In this document: positions 8,137 to 15,631 of the stretch, one piece after another | How the letters are laid out: each line of letters opens with the position of its first letter | Numbering within the stretch: position 1 is the first letter of the stretch | Assembly: GCA_910578565.1 (NCBI GenBank) | Contig: CAJTQF010000001.1 | Span: 434,001-498,000, forward strand | DNA: 64,000 bases | DNA from: an uncultured Christensenella sp. | Lineage (GTDB): Bacteria; Bacillota; Clostridia; Christensenellales; Borkfalkiaceae | Direction of reading: 5' to 3' | The notes under the pieces: model-generated | The model's database searches: none | Told to the model about the DNA's origin: nothing | Seen by the model: the letters and a program-made list of their open reading frames with translations, nothing else | Made by a program: the position numbers and the translations under genes

Positions 8137-11100
8137 ATGAAAAAAATCAAAACCAAAAGGATATTGACGTTGATTGCCGTCGTTGCGTCGGCAGTTATGT
8201 CGTTAGGCTGTCTGGCGTCGTTTGTCGGTTGCAAACCGAAACCTTCAACCGCGCCGCCTGTCGGACTCGGAAACGGAGAAACTTATTACGTTTCGCCTAC
8301 GGGTAAACCCGACAACGACGGTACTAAAAAGAATCCTTATGATATTGTTACCTTATTGAATTCGGAAACTATTCTTAAAGCGGGTGATACCGTGCTTGTA
8401 GAGCCCGGCGTATACAAACTGGCTACGCTTAATACTTCCGAAAGAATTATGATTAAAGTCAGCGGGGAATATAATAATTACATTTCCATTATGAACGCCG
8501 ACCCTACGAAAGAATGTATTCTTGATTTCAGTGCGCAGAATTTTGCAAGCACTAACCGCGGCGTTGAATTTTACGGCAACTACATTTATTGGCGTGACAT
8601 AGACGTATGCGGTGCGGGCGATAACGGACTATTTATCGGCGGTAGTTACAACACCGTTGAAGATTGCGAATTTTACAACAACAGGGACACCGGATTACAG
8701 CTCGGCAGGTCGTATTCCGAATATACTTCAATTGACCAGTGGCCCAGCTATAACCTGATTAAAAACTGTACTTCGCATAACAACTACGATAACGAAACTT
8801 ACGGCGAAAATGCCGACGGTTTCGCCGCTAAACTTACGGTAGGTTACGGCAACGTATTTGACGGCTGTATCGCATACCGCAACTCCGACGACGGTTGGGA
8901 TTTGTATGCAAAAACCGAATCGGGCAATATCGGTACGGTTATAATGTATAACTGCGTTGCCTATGAAAACGGATATCTCGAATACACGCAGGCTGAAAAC
9001 AATGCAAGATTCCCCGAGTGGAGAGATATTTTTAACGAAGCGAACACCAATTCCTATTTGACCCGCGACGGAGACGGCAACGGCTTCAAACTTGGCGGTT
9101 CGGTAATGGAAGGCGACGTTTTGATGTACAACTGCCTTTCCTTCAATAACAGAATGCACGGCATTACAGACAACTCTAACCCGGGCGTAATTGCCGTAAA
9201 TTACTGTACCAGTTACAACAACAGCGCGGCTATAGATAACAATCCCGCAAGCGAAAGATTCGGATACATTATAGATACCGCCAACAGCGATACGCACGCA
9301 AACATAGACCTTGCGCGCCAGAACTGGAGTTATAATAATATCAGTCACGTTCTTTCTGTTAAGGACGCGCTTGCTAAATCTCTTGACAACGACGCTTACC
9401 GCGGGTCTGTTGTTGACAGTATGTTTGTCGGCACCGAAGATAAAAACGACGTAAGCAATAAGGTAGAAGGCTCTACAGACGCGTCAACAAAGGGCGATGG
9501 GGACAAGGGCGAATCAAGCGATAAACTTGAATCGTTAAACGTTTTCTCAGCTATTCCTTTTACGAAAGATAACGGGGTTTATACTTTCAATATTACGGGA
9601 ACGAGAGATTTATATGCTGACCGTGCGGTCGGCGGAAATCTCAATCCCAACAGAGCCCATATTATTTTCCGTAATAAAGACGGTTCTGTAAATATGGGTA
9701 ATATGCTCGCTATAAAGGATTATTCTATCCTGCTTGGGGAAGAGAACAAAATAGGTTCCGTGCTTAACCTTGGCTCTTATGACGAATATACTCATTTCTT
9801 TGCCCGCGATATAGTGGACCAAGAAGCTCCAAGCAAAGATGCGGCAACGGTTGCAAGGGCAAAAGAAACTCTTACGCTCAGCTGCGACCCGGGCGCTTTG
9901 TATCAGGATTTCGATCTTCCCACAAAGATGAACGACGTTACCGTTTCATGGGAATCTTCCGACCAGTCGATGCTTAAAGTTGACAGCAATAACGTAAACG
10001 TTGACCAGTTCTCCGGCGCGTCTTATATTAGAGCGATAGTTTACCGTCCCTTGGACGTAGATAAAGAAGTAACGCTTACCGCAACAATTACTTGCGGAGA
10101 CGTAAGCGATACAAAGACTTTCACGCTTACCGTTAAACAGGGAACTCCTAAAATCGGTAATATCATAGCTACTACGCCTGACGGCACAACAATGACAGAC
10201 GGCGGCGTTATCATAGTAGATAAGGGCTCCGATTTCAGATTACCCGAAATTATCGTTGAAAACGGTATCGACTATAACGGTAAGCTGTTATCGATGGATC
10301 TTTACAAACTGACTACAAAGGTAACTTGGAAACCCAATTCGTCAAGTTCCGTTAATATGCCTATGGATTTCAACATAAACCAGGCGGGCGTTTATACGGT
10401 TACCGAAACGATAACACTTAATTCGGATACAACCCAGAAAAAATCTATGTCGTTTAAAATTTACGTTGCAAGTACTTCAGCTAATGTAGACTTTAACGGC
10501 AACGCAAATGTAACTGTAAACCTTAACGGTTACACCATTTCCGGAAATATGACAAATGCAACGGGCAAACTGTTTGCAATGTCTTCTGCACAGAAACTGG
10601 ACGGAATATCTATAGACGACCTTATTAAGCCTGATTCGCAATATGCAGATAAAGTTAAATCATATGAATTCAGGGGCGAAAGCGTCAGCTTTGATTTTGA
10701 AAACGATAACGAAGCAGGATACTATATCTACTACGTAGTTACCAATATGGACGGTACGGCTTCCGTTGAAAGCGTTTATGAGCAGGAAATAAGCGTAATA
10801 AATATTTCTAACAATCAGGAATTTATGACCGTTGCGGGCGGCGGCGTTGTTAAAGGCGAAACTCCTACGTCGACAATTTATCTGCTTACGGATAATCTTG
10901 ATTTCAGCGGCGCTAAATGGACTGTCGGCAACACGGCGTTCAGGGGTCTGCTTAACGGAATGGGTCACACTGTTTCCAATATAAATATTGCAACCATAGG
11001 TGCACAGAATACCGGTGTGTTCTACAAGGTTAACGGCGGCACGATTATGAACATCAAGTTCGATAAAATCAGCATTTCGTCGACCAATACAAAGACAGGT

Positions 11101-11868
11101 ATTGTTTCGGAATGCGAAGGCGGATATTTCTACAATATCCAGATGACGGACATTGATATTAATTCTACTGCGGCACGCGCAGGCGCCTTGATAGGTCAGA
11201 TTTCAATGGGCGATGTTTATGTGGAACAAGTGTCTTTGACAAACAGCGATCAGCATTTAGTTAAGGGTCTGTTCAGAGTTGGCGGTCTTATCGGATTTGC
11301 ACAGCAGACCAAATCGGGCTATATCGATATAGAAATCAATAACTGTTTTGTAAACTCGAAAATTGAAGCAAATTATGAAGTCGGCGGTATTTTCGGAACT
11401 TACGAAGGCGGCACGGTTGGCATAAAGTATAATCTTGATATGTCCTACTGCGTATTCACCGGCGTAATTAACGTTATCGGAAACAAGACGTTTGCAGGCG
11501 GAATTCTCGGATACGAGAAAGATACGTATTCTGCAATGACTATTTCAAACTGCGTAAGCGTAGGTAAGATTTACTTCAATAATGCTCTCGTTGAAGCGGC
11601 ACAGAAAAACTGTTCCGGTATAGTCGGCAGCAGCGCGAACCTTGCTAACGGTTACTACGCAAGAGTTAATAACTGCTATGCTGTAATGGAAGAGTTTAAC
11701 ACAAACTTTGAAGTTACTGCATGGAACAGATTTGCTGTTATACTTGCTAAAAACTATACTGAAAACGTAGGGCTTGATTTGGGTAAATGGTCGCTTGTAT
11801 ACGGCGACAATACCAACAACGTTAAAGCGCCGTATGTAACTCTTAATTTTCTTGGCAACTGGAATTAA
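8137..11868 (+). CDS. Secreted lipoprotein pectate lyase, PL9-like, with Ig-like and GLUG-like C-terminal regions
   Basis: 1243 residues. ATG 8137 is chosen because GGAGGG ends 4 nt upstream; ATG 8125 overlaps that site. A basic, hydrophobic lipoprotein signal peptide ends at FVGC (Cys32). Residues about 50-400 form a right-handed beta helix with PL9 marks: NADGFAAKLTVG (candidate catalytic Lys232) and NSDDGWDLYAK (calcium-binding Asp cluster near 251-255). An acidic linker near 440-460 is followed by bacterial Ig-like repeats (about 580-880) and a C-terminal region of GLUG-like repeats (LLNGMGHTVSNINI, GLFRVGGLIGFAQQ). It should cleave pectate at the cell surface. Monocistronic, with its own promoter and terminator. 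Confidence 0.87.
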   Translation: MKKIKTKRILTLIAVVASAVMSLGCLASFVGCKPKPSTAPPVGLGNGETYYVSPTGKPDNDGTKKNPYDIVTLLNSETILKAGDTVLVEPGVYKLATLNTSERIMIKVSGEYNNYISIMNADPTKECILDFSAQNFASTNRGVEFYGNYIYWRDIDVCGAGDNGLFIGGSYNTVEDCEFYNNRDTGLQLGRSYSEYTSIDQWPSYNLIKNCTSHNNYDNETYGENADGFAAKLTVGYGNVFDGCIAYRNSDDGWDLYAKTESGNIGTVIMYNCVAYENGYLEYTQAENNARFPEWRDIFNEANTNSYLTRDGDGNGFKLGGSVMEGDVLMYNCLSFNNRMHGITDNSNPGVIAVNYCTSYNNSAAIDNNPASERFGYIIDTANSDTHANIDLARQNWSYNNISHVLSVKDALAKSLDNDAYRGSVVDSMFVGTEDKNDVSNKVEGSTDASTKGDGDKGESSDKLESLNVFSAIPFTKDNGVYTFNITGTRDLYADRAVGGNLNPNRAHIIFRNKDGSVNMGNMLAIKDYSILLGEENKIGSVLNLGSYDEYTHFFARDIVDQEAPSKDAATVARAKETLTLSCDPGALYQDFDLPTKMNDVTVSWESSDQSMLKVDSNNVNVDQFSGASYIRAIVYRPLDVDKEVTLTATITCGDVSDTKTFTLTVKQGTPKIGNIIATTPDGTTMTDGGVIIVDKGSDFRLPEIIVENGIDYNGKLLSMDLYKLTTKVTWKPNSSSSVNMPMDFNINQAGVYTVTETITLNSDTTQKKSMSFKIYVASTSANVDFNGNANVTVNLNGYTISGNMTNATGKLFAMSSAQKLDGISIDDLIKPDSQYADKVKSYEFRGESVSFDFENDNEAGYYIYYVVTNMDGTASVESVYEQEISVINISNNQEFMTVAGGGVVKGETPTSTIYLLTDNLDFSGAKWTVGNTAFRGLLNGMGHTVSNINIATIGAQNTGVFYKVNGGTIMNIKFDKISISSTNTKTGIVSECEGGYFYNIQMTDIDINSTAARAGALIGQISMGDVYVEQVSLTNSDQHLVKGLFRVGGLIGFAQQTKSGYIDIEINNCFVNSKIEANYEVGGIFGTYEGGTVGIKYNLDMSYCVFTGVINVIGNKTFAGGILGYEKDTYSAMTISNCVSVGKIYFNNALVEAAQKNCSGIVGSSANLANGYYARVNNCYAVMEEFNTNFEVTAWNRFAVILAKNYTENVGLDLGKWSLVYGDNTNNVKAPYVTLNFLGNWN

Positions 11869-11883
11869 TTAAAAACAACTATA

Positions 11884-11918
11884 AATTAAAGCTCCCGCAT
11901 TAAGCAGGAGCTTTAATT
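11884..11918 (+). terminator. Intrinsic terminator after the pectate lyase
   Basis: A 12-bp stem (11884-11895 with 11907-11918), AT-rich at its base. The T-run is weak (TTTAATTATT). Confidence 0.7.
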
Positions 11919-11983
11919 ATTAAATTATATTAATAGTTTTAAAATCTCCGAAAATTGTACAAAATATTTTCGGGGTTAATTTT

Positions 11984-12157
11984 ATGGGAAAAAAGGGCTG
12001 TCCTTATTGTGAGTTTAATTGGGAAAAAATGTGCGAAGTTTGCATTCTGACAAAGCAACCTACGGGCGACGCCGTTATGTGTGATTTCGGTTATGACGTG
12101 GAGTGTGCGGAATATAAAAAGGCAAAGCCGCAAAAGTCAAAAAAAAGAAGGAAGTAG
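11984..12157 (+). CDS. Small Cys-rich protein of unknown function
   Basis: 57 residues, six of them Cys: CPYC at residues 6-9, CEVC at 17-20, and single Cys at 33 and 41, ending in a basic tail (KPQKSKKRRK). The two CxxC pairs suggest a zinc-binding knuckle. I do not recognise the family. It starts with ATG after CGGGG. An 8-bp inverted repeat (CCGAAAAT/ATTTTCGG, 11948-11973) lies just upstream and may be an operator or hairpin. Regular Cys spacing and good codon use support a real gene; lack of a clear promoter counts against it. Confidence 0.55.
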   Translation: MGKKGCPYCEFNWEKMCEVCILTKQPTGDAVMCDFGYDVECAEYKKAKPQKSKKRRK

Positions 12158-12201
12158 TTTAAATTTTTTAAACGGTATTTTATCATATTACTTATTTTTG
12201 C

Positions 12202-12230
12202 TTGCAAAGCCATAAGTGAAGTGTTATAAT
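12202..12230 (+). promoter_or_regulatory. Sigma-A promoter of tRNA-Glu
   Basis: TTGCAA, 17-nt spacer, TATAAT (12225-12230). The predicted start is near 12237, 6 nt before the mature tRNA. Confidence 0.8.
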
Positions 12231-12242
12231 CACATTACTTAA

Positions 12243-12317
12243 GGCCTTGTGGTCAAGCGGTTAAGACGGAGCCCTCTCAAGGCTCAATCCCGGGTTCGAT
12301 TCCCGGCAGGGTCACCA
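12243..12317 (+). tRNA. tRNA-Glu (anticodon CTC)
   Basis: A complete 75-nt cloverleaf with encoded CCA. The acceptor arm is GGCCTTG/CAGGGTC (two G-U pairs), the D arm GTC/GAC, the anticodon stem GAGCC/GGCTC around loop CTCTCAA (anticodon CTC, reading GAG), and the T arm carries GGTTCGATTCC. It is similar in layout to the common tRNA-Glu(TTC), so this is likely the minor Glu isoacceptor. It stands alone, with its own promoter and terminator. Confidence 0.95.
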
Positions 12318-12353
12318 AAATAAAGGCAGTAGCAAAGCTACTGTCTTTATTTT
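12317..12353 (+). terminator. Intrinsic terminator of tRNA-Glu
   Basis: A stem of about 17 bp (12317-12333 with 12337-12353) with an AAA loop and T-rich 3' arm, directly after the CCA end. Confidence 0.85.
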
Positions 12354-12515
12354 GTGCAACTTAACGGTTGCGAGAAACTGCGCGGTTCGCGCGAGCGCAG
12401 CGACGCTTTGCGCGTATGCGCAAATTCCCGCACAGAATTGAAAGCTACGTGCTCGTTTATTCATTTATTCAAGCACCCGCCACAGTGCCATTTTACTTTT
12501 GACGGCTTTATACGG

Positions 12516-12544
12516 TTGAAAAATCGTTTTGTTTTTGCTATAAT
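12516..12544 (+). promoter_or_regulatory. Sigma-A promoter of the small membrane protein pair
   Basis: TTGAAA, 17-nt spacer, TATAAT (12539-12544). The 160 nt before it (12354-12515) show GC-rich palindromes such as TTTGCGC-GTAT-GCGCAAA but no convincing gene. Confidence 0.75.
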
Positions 12545-12594
12545 GATTGTGCGATAAACAGTAATTTATATTACAAAGTTCGTTTAAGGTAAAA

Positions 12595-12795
12595 GTGTTC
12601 AAAATGAAAAAATCAAATCGTCGAACGCTACTATATGACGGAATAATATTATTATCATTAGGTCTGTTTGTAACAGCACTCGGAATTGCCTTATTGATAA
12701 TTAGTATAAAAGATAGTATCTCAAACGATAATTCCAAGTTGGTTGCACAAATAATTGTAAGTCTTGTTGTTGTAGGTTTAGGAATGAATATTTGA
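12595..12795 (+). CDS. Small membrane protein, unknown
   Basis: 66 residues. A basic N-terminus is followed by two hydrophobic segments (about 13-37 and 48-64), so probably two membrane spans. I do not recognise the family. GTG 12595 is chosen since TAAGGT lies 5 nt upstream; ATG 12604 is an alternative. The next gene overlaps its stop (TGATG), so the two are translationally coupled and may form a complex. Both are more AT-rich than their neighbours. Confidence 0.55.
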   Translation: MFKMKKSNRRTLLYDGIILLSLGLFVTALGIALLIISIKDSISNDNSKLVAQIIVSLVVVGLGMNI

Positions 12796-13106
12796 TGAAG
12801 CTTAACAAAGTAAAAATCAATTTCAACGGAGATTTTGCAATAATATCCGAGCCGTTTCCAAAAGATATTTATAAGGTCGATTCCAGATACGGAATAGACT
12901 TGAAATTTTTTAAGCAAAAAAAGATTAAGGTATTGTTTAGCTTGTGGGCGATATTTTTCGTTGCCGCATTGAGTTTTTTAATCGCTTCGATTGTTTTGAC
13001 GAACGAAACCGCTTTATTGTTGGCTATAATTCTCTTTTTTAATTTGAACGTGCCGTTTATGGTAGCATTAGCGATTTATCTTGTAAAATGGCATACGAAA
13101 AAATAG
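12795..13106 (+). CDS. Small membrane protein, unknown
   Basis: 103 residues. An N-terminal soluble part of about 50 residues (KVKINFNGDFAIISEPFPK) is followed by two hydrophobic segments (about 51-73 and 77-96) and a basic tail. I do not recognise the family. ATG 12795 overlaps the stop of the preceding membrane protein gene. The region from here to the MarR promoter holds a terminator and no further gene. Confidence 0.55.
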   Translation: MKLNKVKINFNGDFAIISEPFPKDIYKVDSRYGIDLKFFKQKKIKVLFSLWAIFFVAALSFLIASIVLTNETALLLAIILFFNLNVPFMVALAIYLVKWHTKK

Positions 13107-13195
13107 ATTTAAAGAGAGATTATTTTTGATTTTATTACGATAAATTTCAATTTATCGGGGCGTTTCGGTTTAGTTATTAGGTCGGTCACCAATCT

Positions 13196-13245
13196 CAGTC
13201 TAATTCGAATATTTCACAAAAGTATTCGGTTAGGCTGTTTTTTTT
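13196..13245 (+). terminator. Intrinsic terminator after the membrane protein pair
   Basis: A stem of about 15 bp with G-U pairs and one bulge (13196-13211 with 13223-13237), followed by eight T. Another short hairpin (GATAAATT/AATTTATC) precedes it near 13140-13157. Confidence 0.8.
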
Positions 13246-13341
13246 AATTTACAACCGCAATTTTGAACTAAAAATGATGTTAAAAGTAATTTCAGTATAC
13301 CTGACACAATAAGATTTCACACAAAAATCATAAATATGCGG

Positions 13342-13370
13342 TTGACATTATTTTTTTTAATTCATATAAT
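13342..13370 (+). promoter_or_regulatory. Consensus sigma-A promoter of the marR-ABC operon
   Basis: TTGACA (13342-13347), 17-nt spacer, TATAAT (13365-13370): both hexamers match consensus exactly. A strong promoter is consistent with repression by the MarR protein it drives; no clear operator palindrome was found. Confidence 0.88.
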
Positions 13371-13406
13371 AAATACGTTAAATTAGTTAGAAGTCGAAAT
13401 ATTTTT

Positions 13407-13856
13407 ATGGGTATTGTTTTGGAAAATAAAAGGCTTTACGATAAAATATGTTATTTGCACCGTCAGATGTATAGAGAAAATATACAGCTGTTTGCAAAAT
13501 TCGGCGTTAGTCCCGTGCAAATGCTTGCAATGGTATTTATAAGAAAAAAAGCGGTGCAGGGAATAAAAGTTATGCAAAAGGACGTTGAGAAATTTATTAA
13601 TTTACGTGCGTCTTCGGTTTCAACACTTATTTCCAATCTTGAAACAAAAGGTTTTATAATCCGCACTGTTGCCGAAGGGGATGCTCGTGCAAAGTTTATC
13701 GAACTTACCGAAAAGGGAAACAACATATGCCTGAAAGACAAACAACTTATGGAAAAGAGCGATAAAGCAATTCAGTCTGCTCTTGCAGATGACGAGCAGG
13801 AAGAATTTGAAAGACTTCTGACTAAAATTATAGATTCGGTCAGCGAAAATAACTAA
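13407..13856 (+). CDS. MarR-family transcriptional regulator
   Basis: 149 residues. The winged helix-turn-helix is clear: GVSPVQMLAMVFI, then the recognition region LRASSVSTLISNLETKGFIIRTVAEGDARAKFIELTEKG, whose end is the wing with the conserved DxR. MarR proteins are dimers that usually repress a neighbouring efflux operon until bound by a small ligand. It is the first gene of an operon with two ABC exporter subunits, so it probably senses a toxic compound they export. No good Shine-Dalgarno precedes ATG 13407. Confidence 0.92.
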   Translation: MGIVLENKRLYDKICYLHRQMYRENIQLFAKFGVSPVQMLAMVFIRKKAVQGIKVMQKDVEKFINLRASSVSTLISNLETKGFIIRTVAEGDARAKFIELTEKGNNICLKDKQLMEKSDKAIQSALADDEQEEFERLLTKIIDSVSENN

Positions 13857-13867
13857 AAGGAGAGCAT

Positions 13868-15631
13868 ATGATTAAAACTTTACTTAAAAGCGTAAGGGAA
13901 TATAAAAAGGCTTCGATTCTTTGTCCCGTTTTTATGGTGGGAGAAGCCGCTATGGAAATTTTAATTCCCTGGCTTACGACTTTCATAATACGTGAGCTGA
14001 GACTGCTTTCTGAAAACAGCGCTTATCAGGTAAACACAAAAATAATTATAATCTGCTCGGTTGCAATGGTGGCTTGCGCGCTGTTTGCCCTGCTGTGCGG
14101 TATTATCGGCGCAAGGCTTGCCGCAACCGCTTCAAGCGGTTTTGCGCATAATCTAAGGGAAGATATGTATAACAATTTGCAGACCTATTCGTTTGCAAAT
14201 ATAGATAATTTTTCAACTTCAAGCCTTATTACCAGAATAACGACCGACGTAACCAACGTCCAGAACGCTTACCAGATGTGCATAAGAATGTTGGTTCGCG
14301 CTCCGGTGCTTTTCGTTGCGGCAATAGCAATGACTTGCGTTATAGAGCCTTCTATGGCAGGAATTTTTGTCGGGGCGGCGGTATTTCTCGGTTTAATAAT
14401 TGTTGTATGTATGCTTAAAGTTATGCCCTATTTCAGAGCTATGTTTAAAAAATACGACAAACTTAATTCTGTCGTGCAAGAAGATTTGACTGCGATAAGG
14501 GTTGTTAAATCGTACGTCCGTGAAGAGCGTGAAATTCAGAAGATGCATCGGGCTACGCAGGACGTCTACAATTTTTCGGTCAAAGCAGAAAGAATACTCA
14601 CAGTAATGATGCCCTGCGTTATGTTCGCAATGTTTGCAACCATAATTGTTATACTTTCAGTAGGTTCCAATATGGTTATGGGCAATATCGCCGGCAATGT
14701 TAAGCCTGACGATATTCAGGCGCTTATTGCGTATGCAATGCAGATTATGCAGGGCGTAATAATGGTCGCAATGTGCTTCAACTTCATTTCGCTTTCCAAG
14801 GGCAGTATGGAAAGAATTTGCGAAGTTCTCAATGAAAAAACCACTCTTCCCAAGCCTGAAAATCCTGTCTTTGAAATTAAAGACGGTTCCGTTGATTTTG
14901 AAAACGTAAATTTTGCATATTCGCAAAAGTCGGAAGTCTGCGTTTTGCAGGATATTAATTTACATATAAGCGCAGGCGAAACCGTCGGTATAATAGGGGC
15001 TACCGGTTCTGGAAAGACTTCGCTGGTTTCTCTTATACCAAGACTGTACGACGCGACTGCCGGCACGGTTAAGGTCGGTGGCGTAGACGTAAAGGACTAT
15101 AATCTTGACGTTTTGCGCAATAAAGTTGCAATGGTCTTGCAGAAAAACGTTCTGTTCTCGGGTACGGTTGCAGAAAATCTGCGTTGGGGTGATGAAAATG
15201 CAACCGAAGAAGAACTTCGTTTTGCCGCGCGACAGGCTTGTGCGGAAGAGTTTATAGACGCGCTCCCCGGCGGATTTGATTACGATTTGGGTCAGGGCGG
15301 CGTAAACGTTTCCGGCGGACAGAAACAAAGGCTTTGCATTGCGCGCGCCCTTTTGAAAAAGCCGGATATCATTATATTCGACGACTCGACTTCGGCGGTT
15401 GATACAAAGACCGACGCGCTTATCCGCGAATCTTTAAAGAAATATGCGCCGCAGACCACCAAAATTATTATTGCCCAGCGTATAGCTTCGGTACAGGATT
15501 CAGACAAAATAATCGTTCTTAACGACGGAAAAATTGCAGGTTTGGGCACGCACGACCAGCTTATTAAATCGAACGAAATTTACAGGGAAGTTTACGAATC
15601 CCAGATAAAGGGAGGTGAAAAAGATGAGTAG
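13868..15631 (+). CDS. ABC exporter subunit, permease-ATPase fusion, degenerate ATP site
   Basis: 587 residues. An N-terminal six-helix exporter domain (about 1-310) is fused to a nucleotide-binding domain. Walker A is GATGSGKTS (near 375), the signature VSGGQKQRL, and Walker B IIIFDDSTSAVD (near 500). The residue after the Walker B Asp is Asp rather than the catalytic Glu, the hallmark of the degenerate site in heterodimeric exporters such as TM287/288 and BmrCD. It pairs with the next gene, which overlaps it, to pump drugs or lipids outward. Ribosome binding site AAAGGAG. Confidence 0.93.
   Translation: MIKTLLKSVREYKKASILCPVFMVGEAAMEILIPWLTTFIIRELRLLSENSAYQVNTKIIIICSVAMVACALFALLCGIIGARLAATASSGFAHNLREDMYNNLQTYSFANIDNFSTSSLITRITTDVTNVQNAYQMCIRMLVRAPVLFVAAIAMTCVIEPSMAGIFVGAAVFLGLIIVVCMLKVMPYFRAMFKKYDKLNSVVQEDLTAIRVVKSYVREEREIQKMHRATQDVYNFSVKAERILTVMMPCVMFAMFATIIVILSVGSNMVMGNIAGNVKPDDIQALIAYAMQIMQGVIMVAMCFNFISLSKGSMERICEVLNEKTTLPKPENPVFEIKDGSVDFENVNFAYSQKSEVCVLQDINLHISAGETVGIIGATGSGKTSLVSLIPRLYDATAGTVKVGGVDVKDYNLDVLRNKVAMVLQKNVLFSGTVAENLRWGDENATEEELRFAARQACAEEFIDALPGGFDYDLGQGGVNVSGGQKQRLCIARALLKKPDIIIFDDSTSAVDTKTDALIRESLKKYAPQTTKIIIAQRIASVQDSDKIIVLNDGKIAGLGTHDQLIKSNEIYREVYESQIKGGEKDE

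Noticed and set aside
8728..9348. 206-codon minus-strand ORF inside the pectate lyase gene
   Set aside because: Shadow of the strongly coding plus strand; no promoter, ribosome binding site or recognisable domain.
12354..12557. 67-codon ORF after tRNA-Glu
   Set aside because: Overlaps the tRNA terminator, low-complexity GC palindromes and the next promoter; no protein-like pattern.
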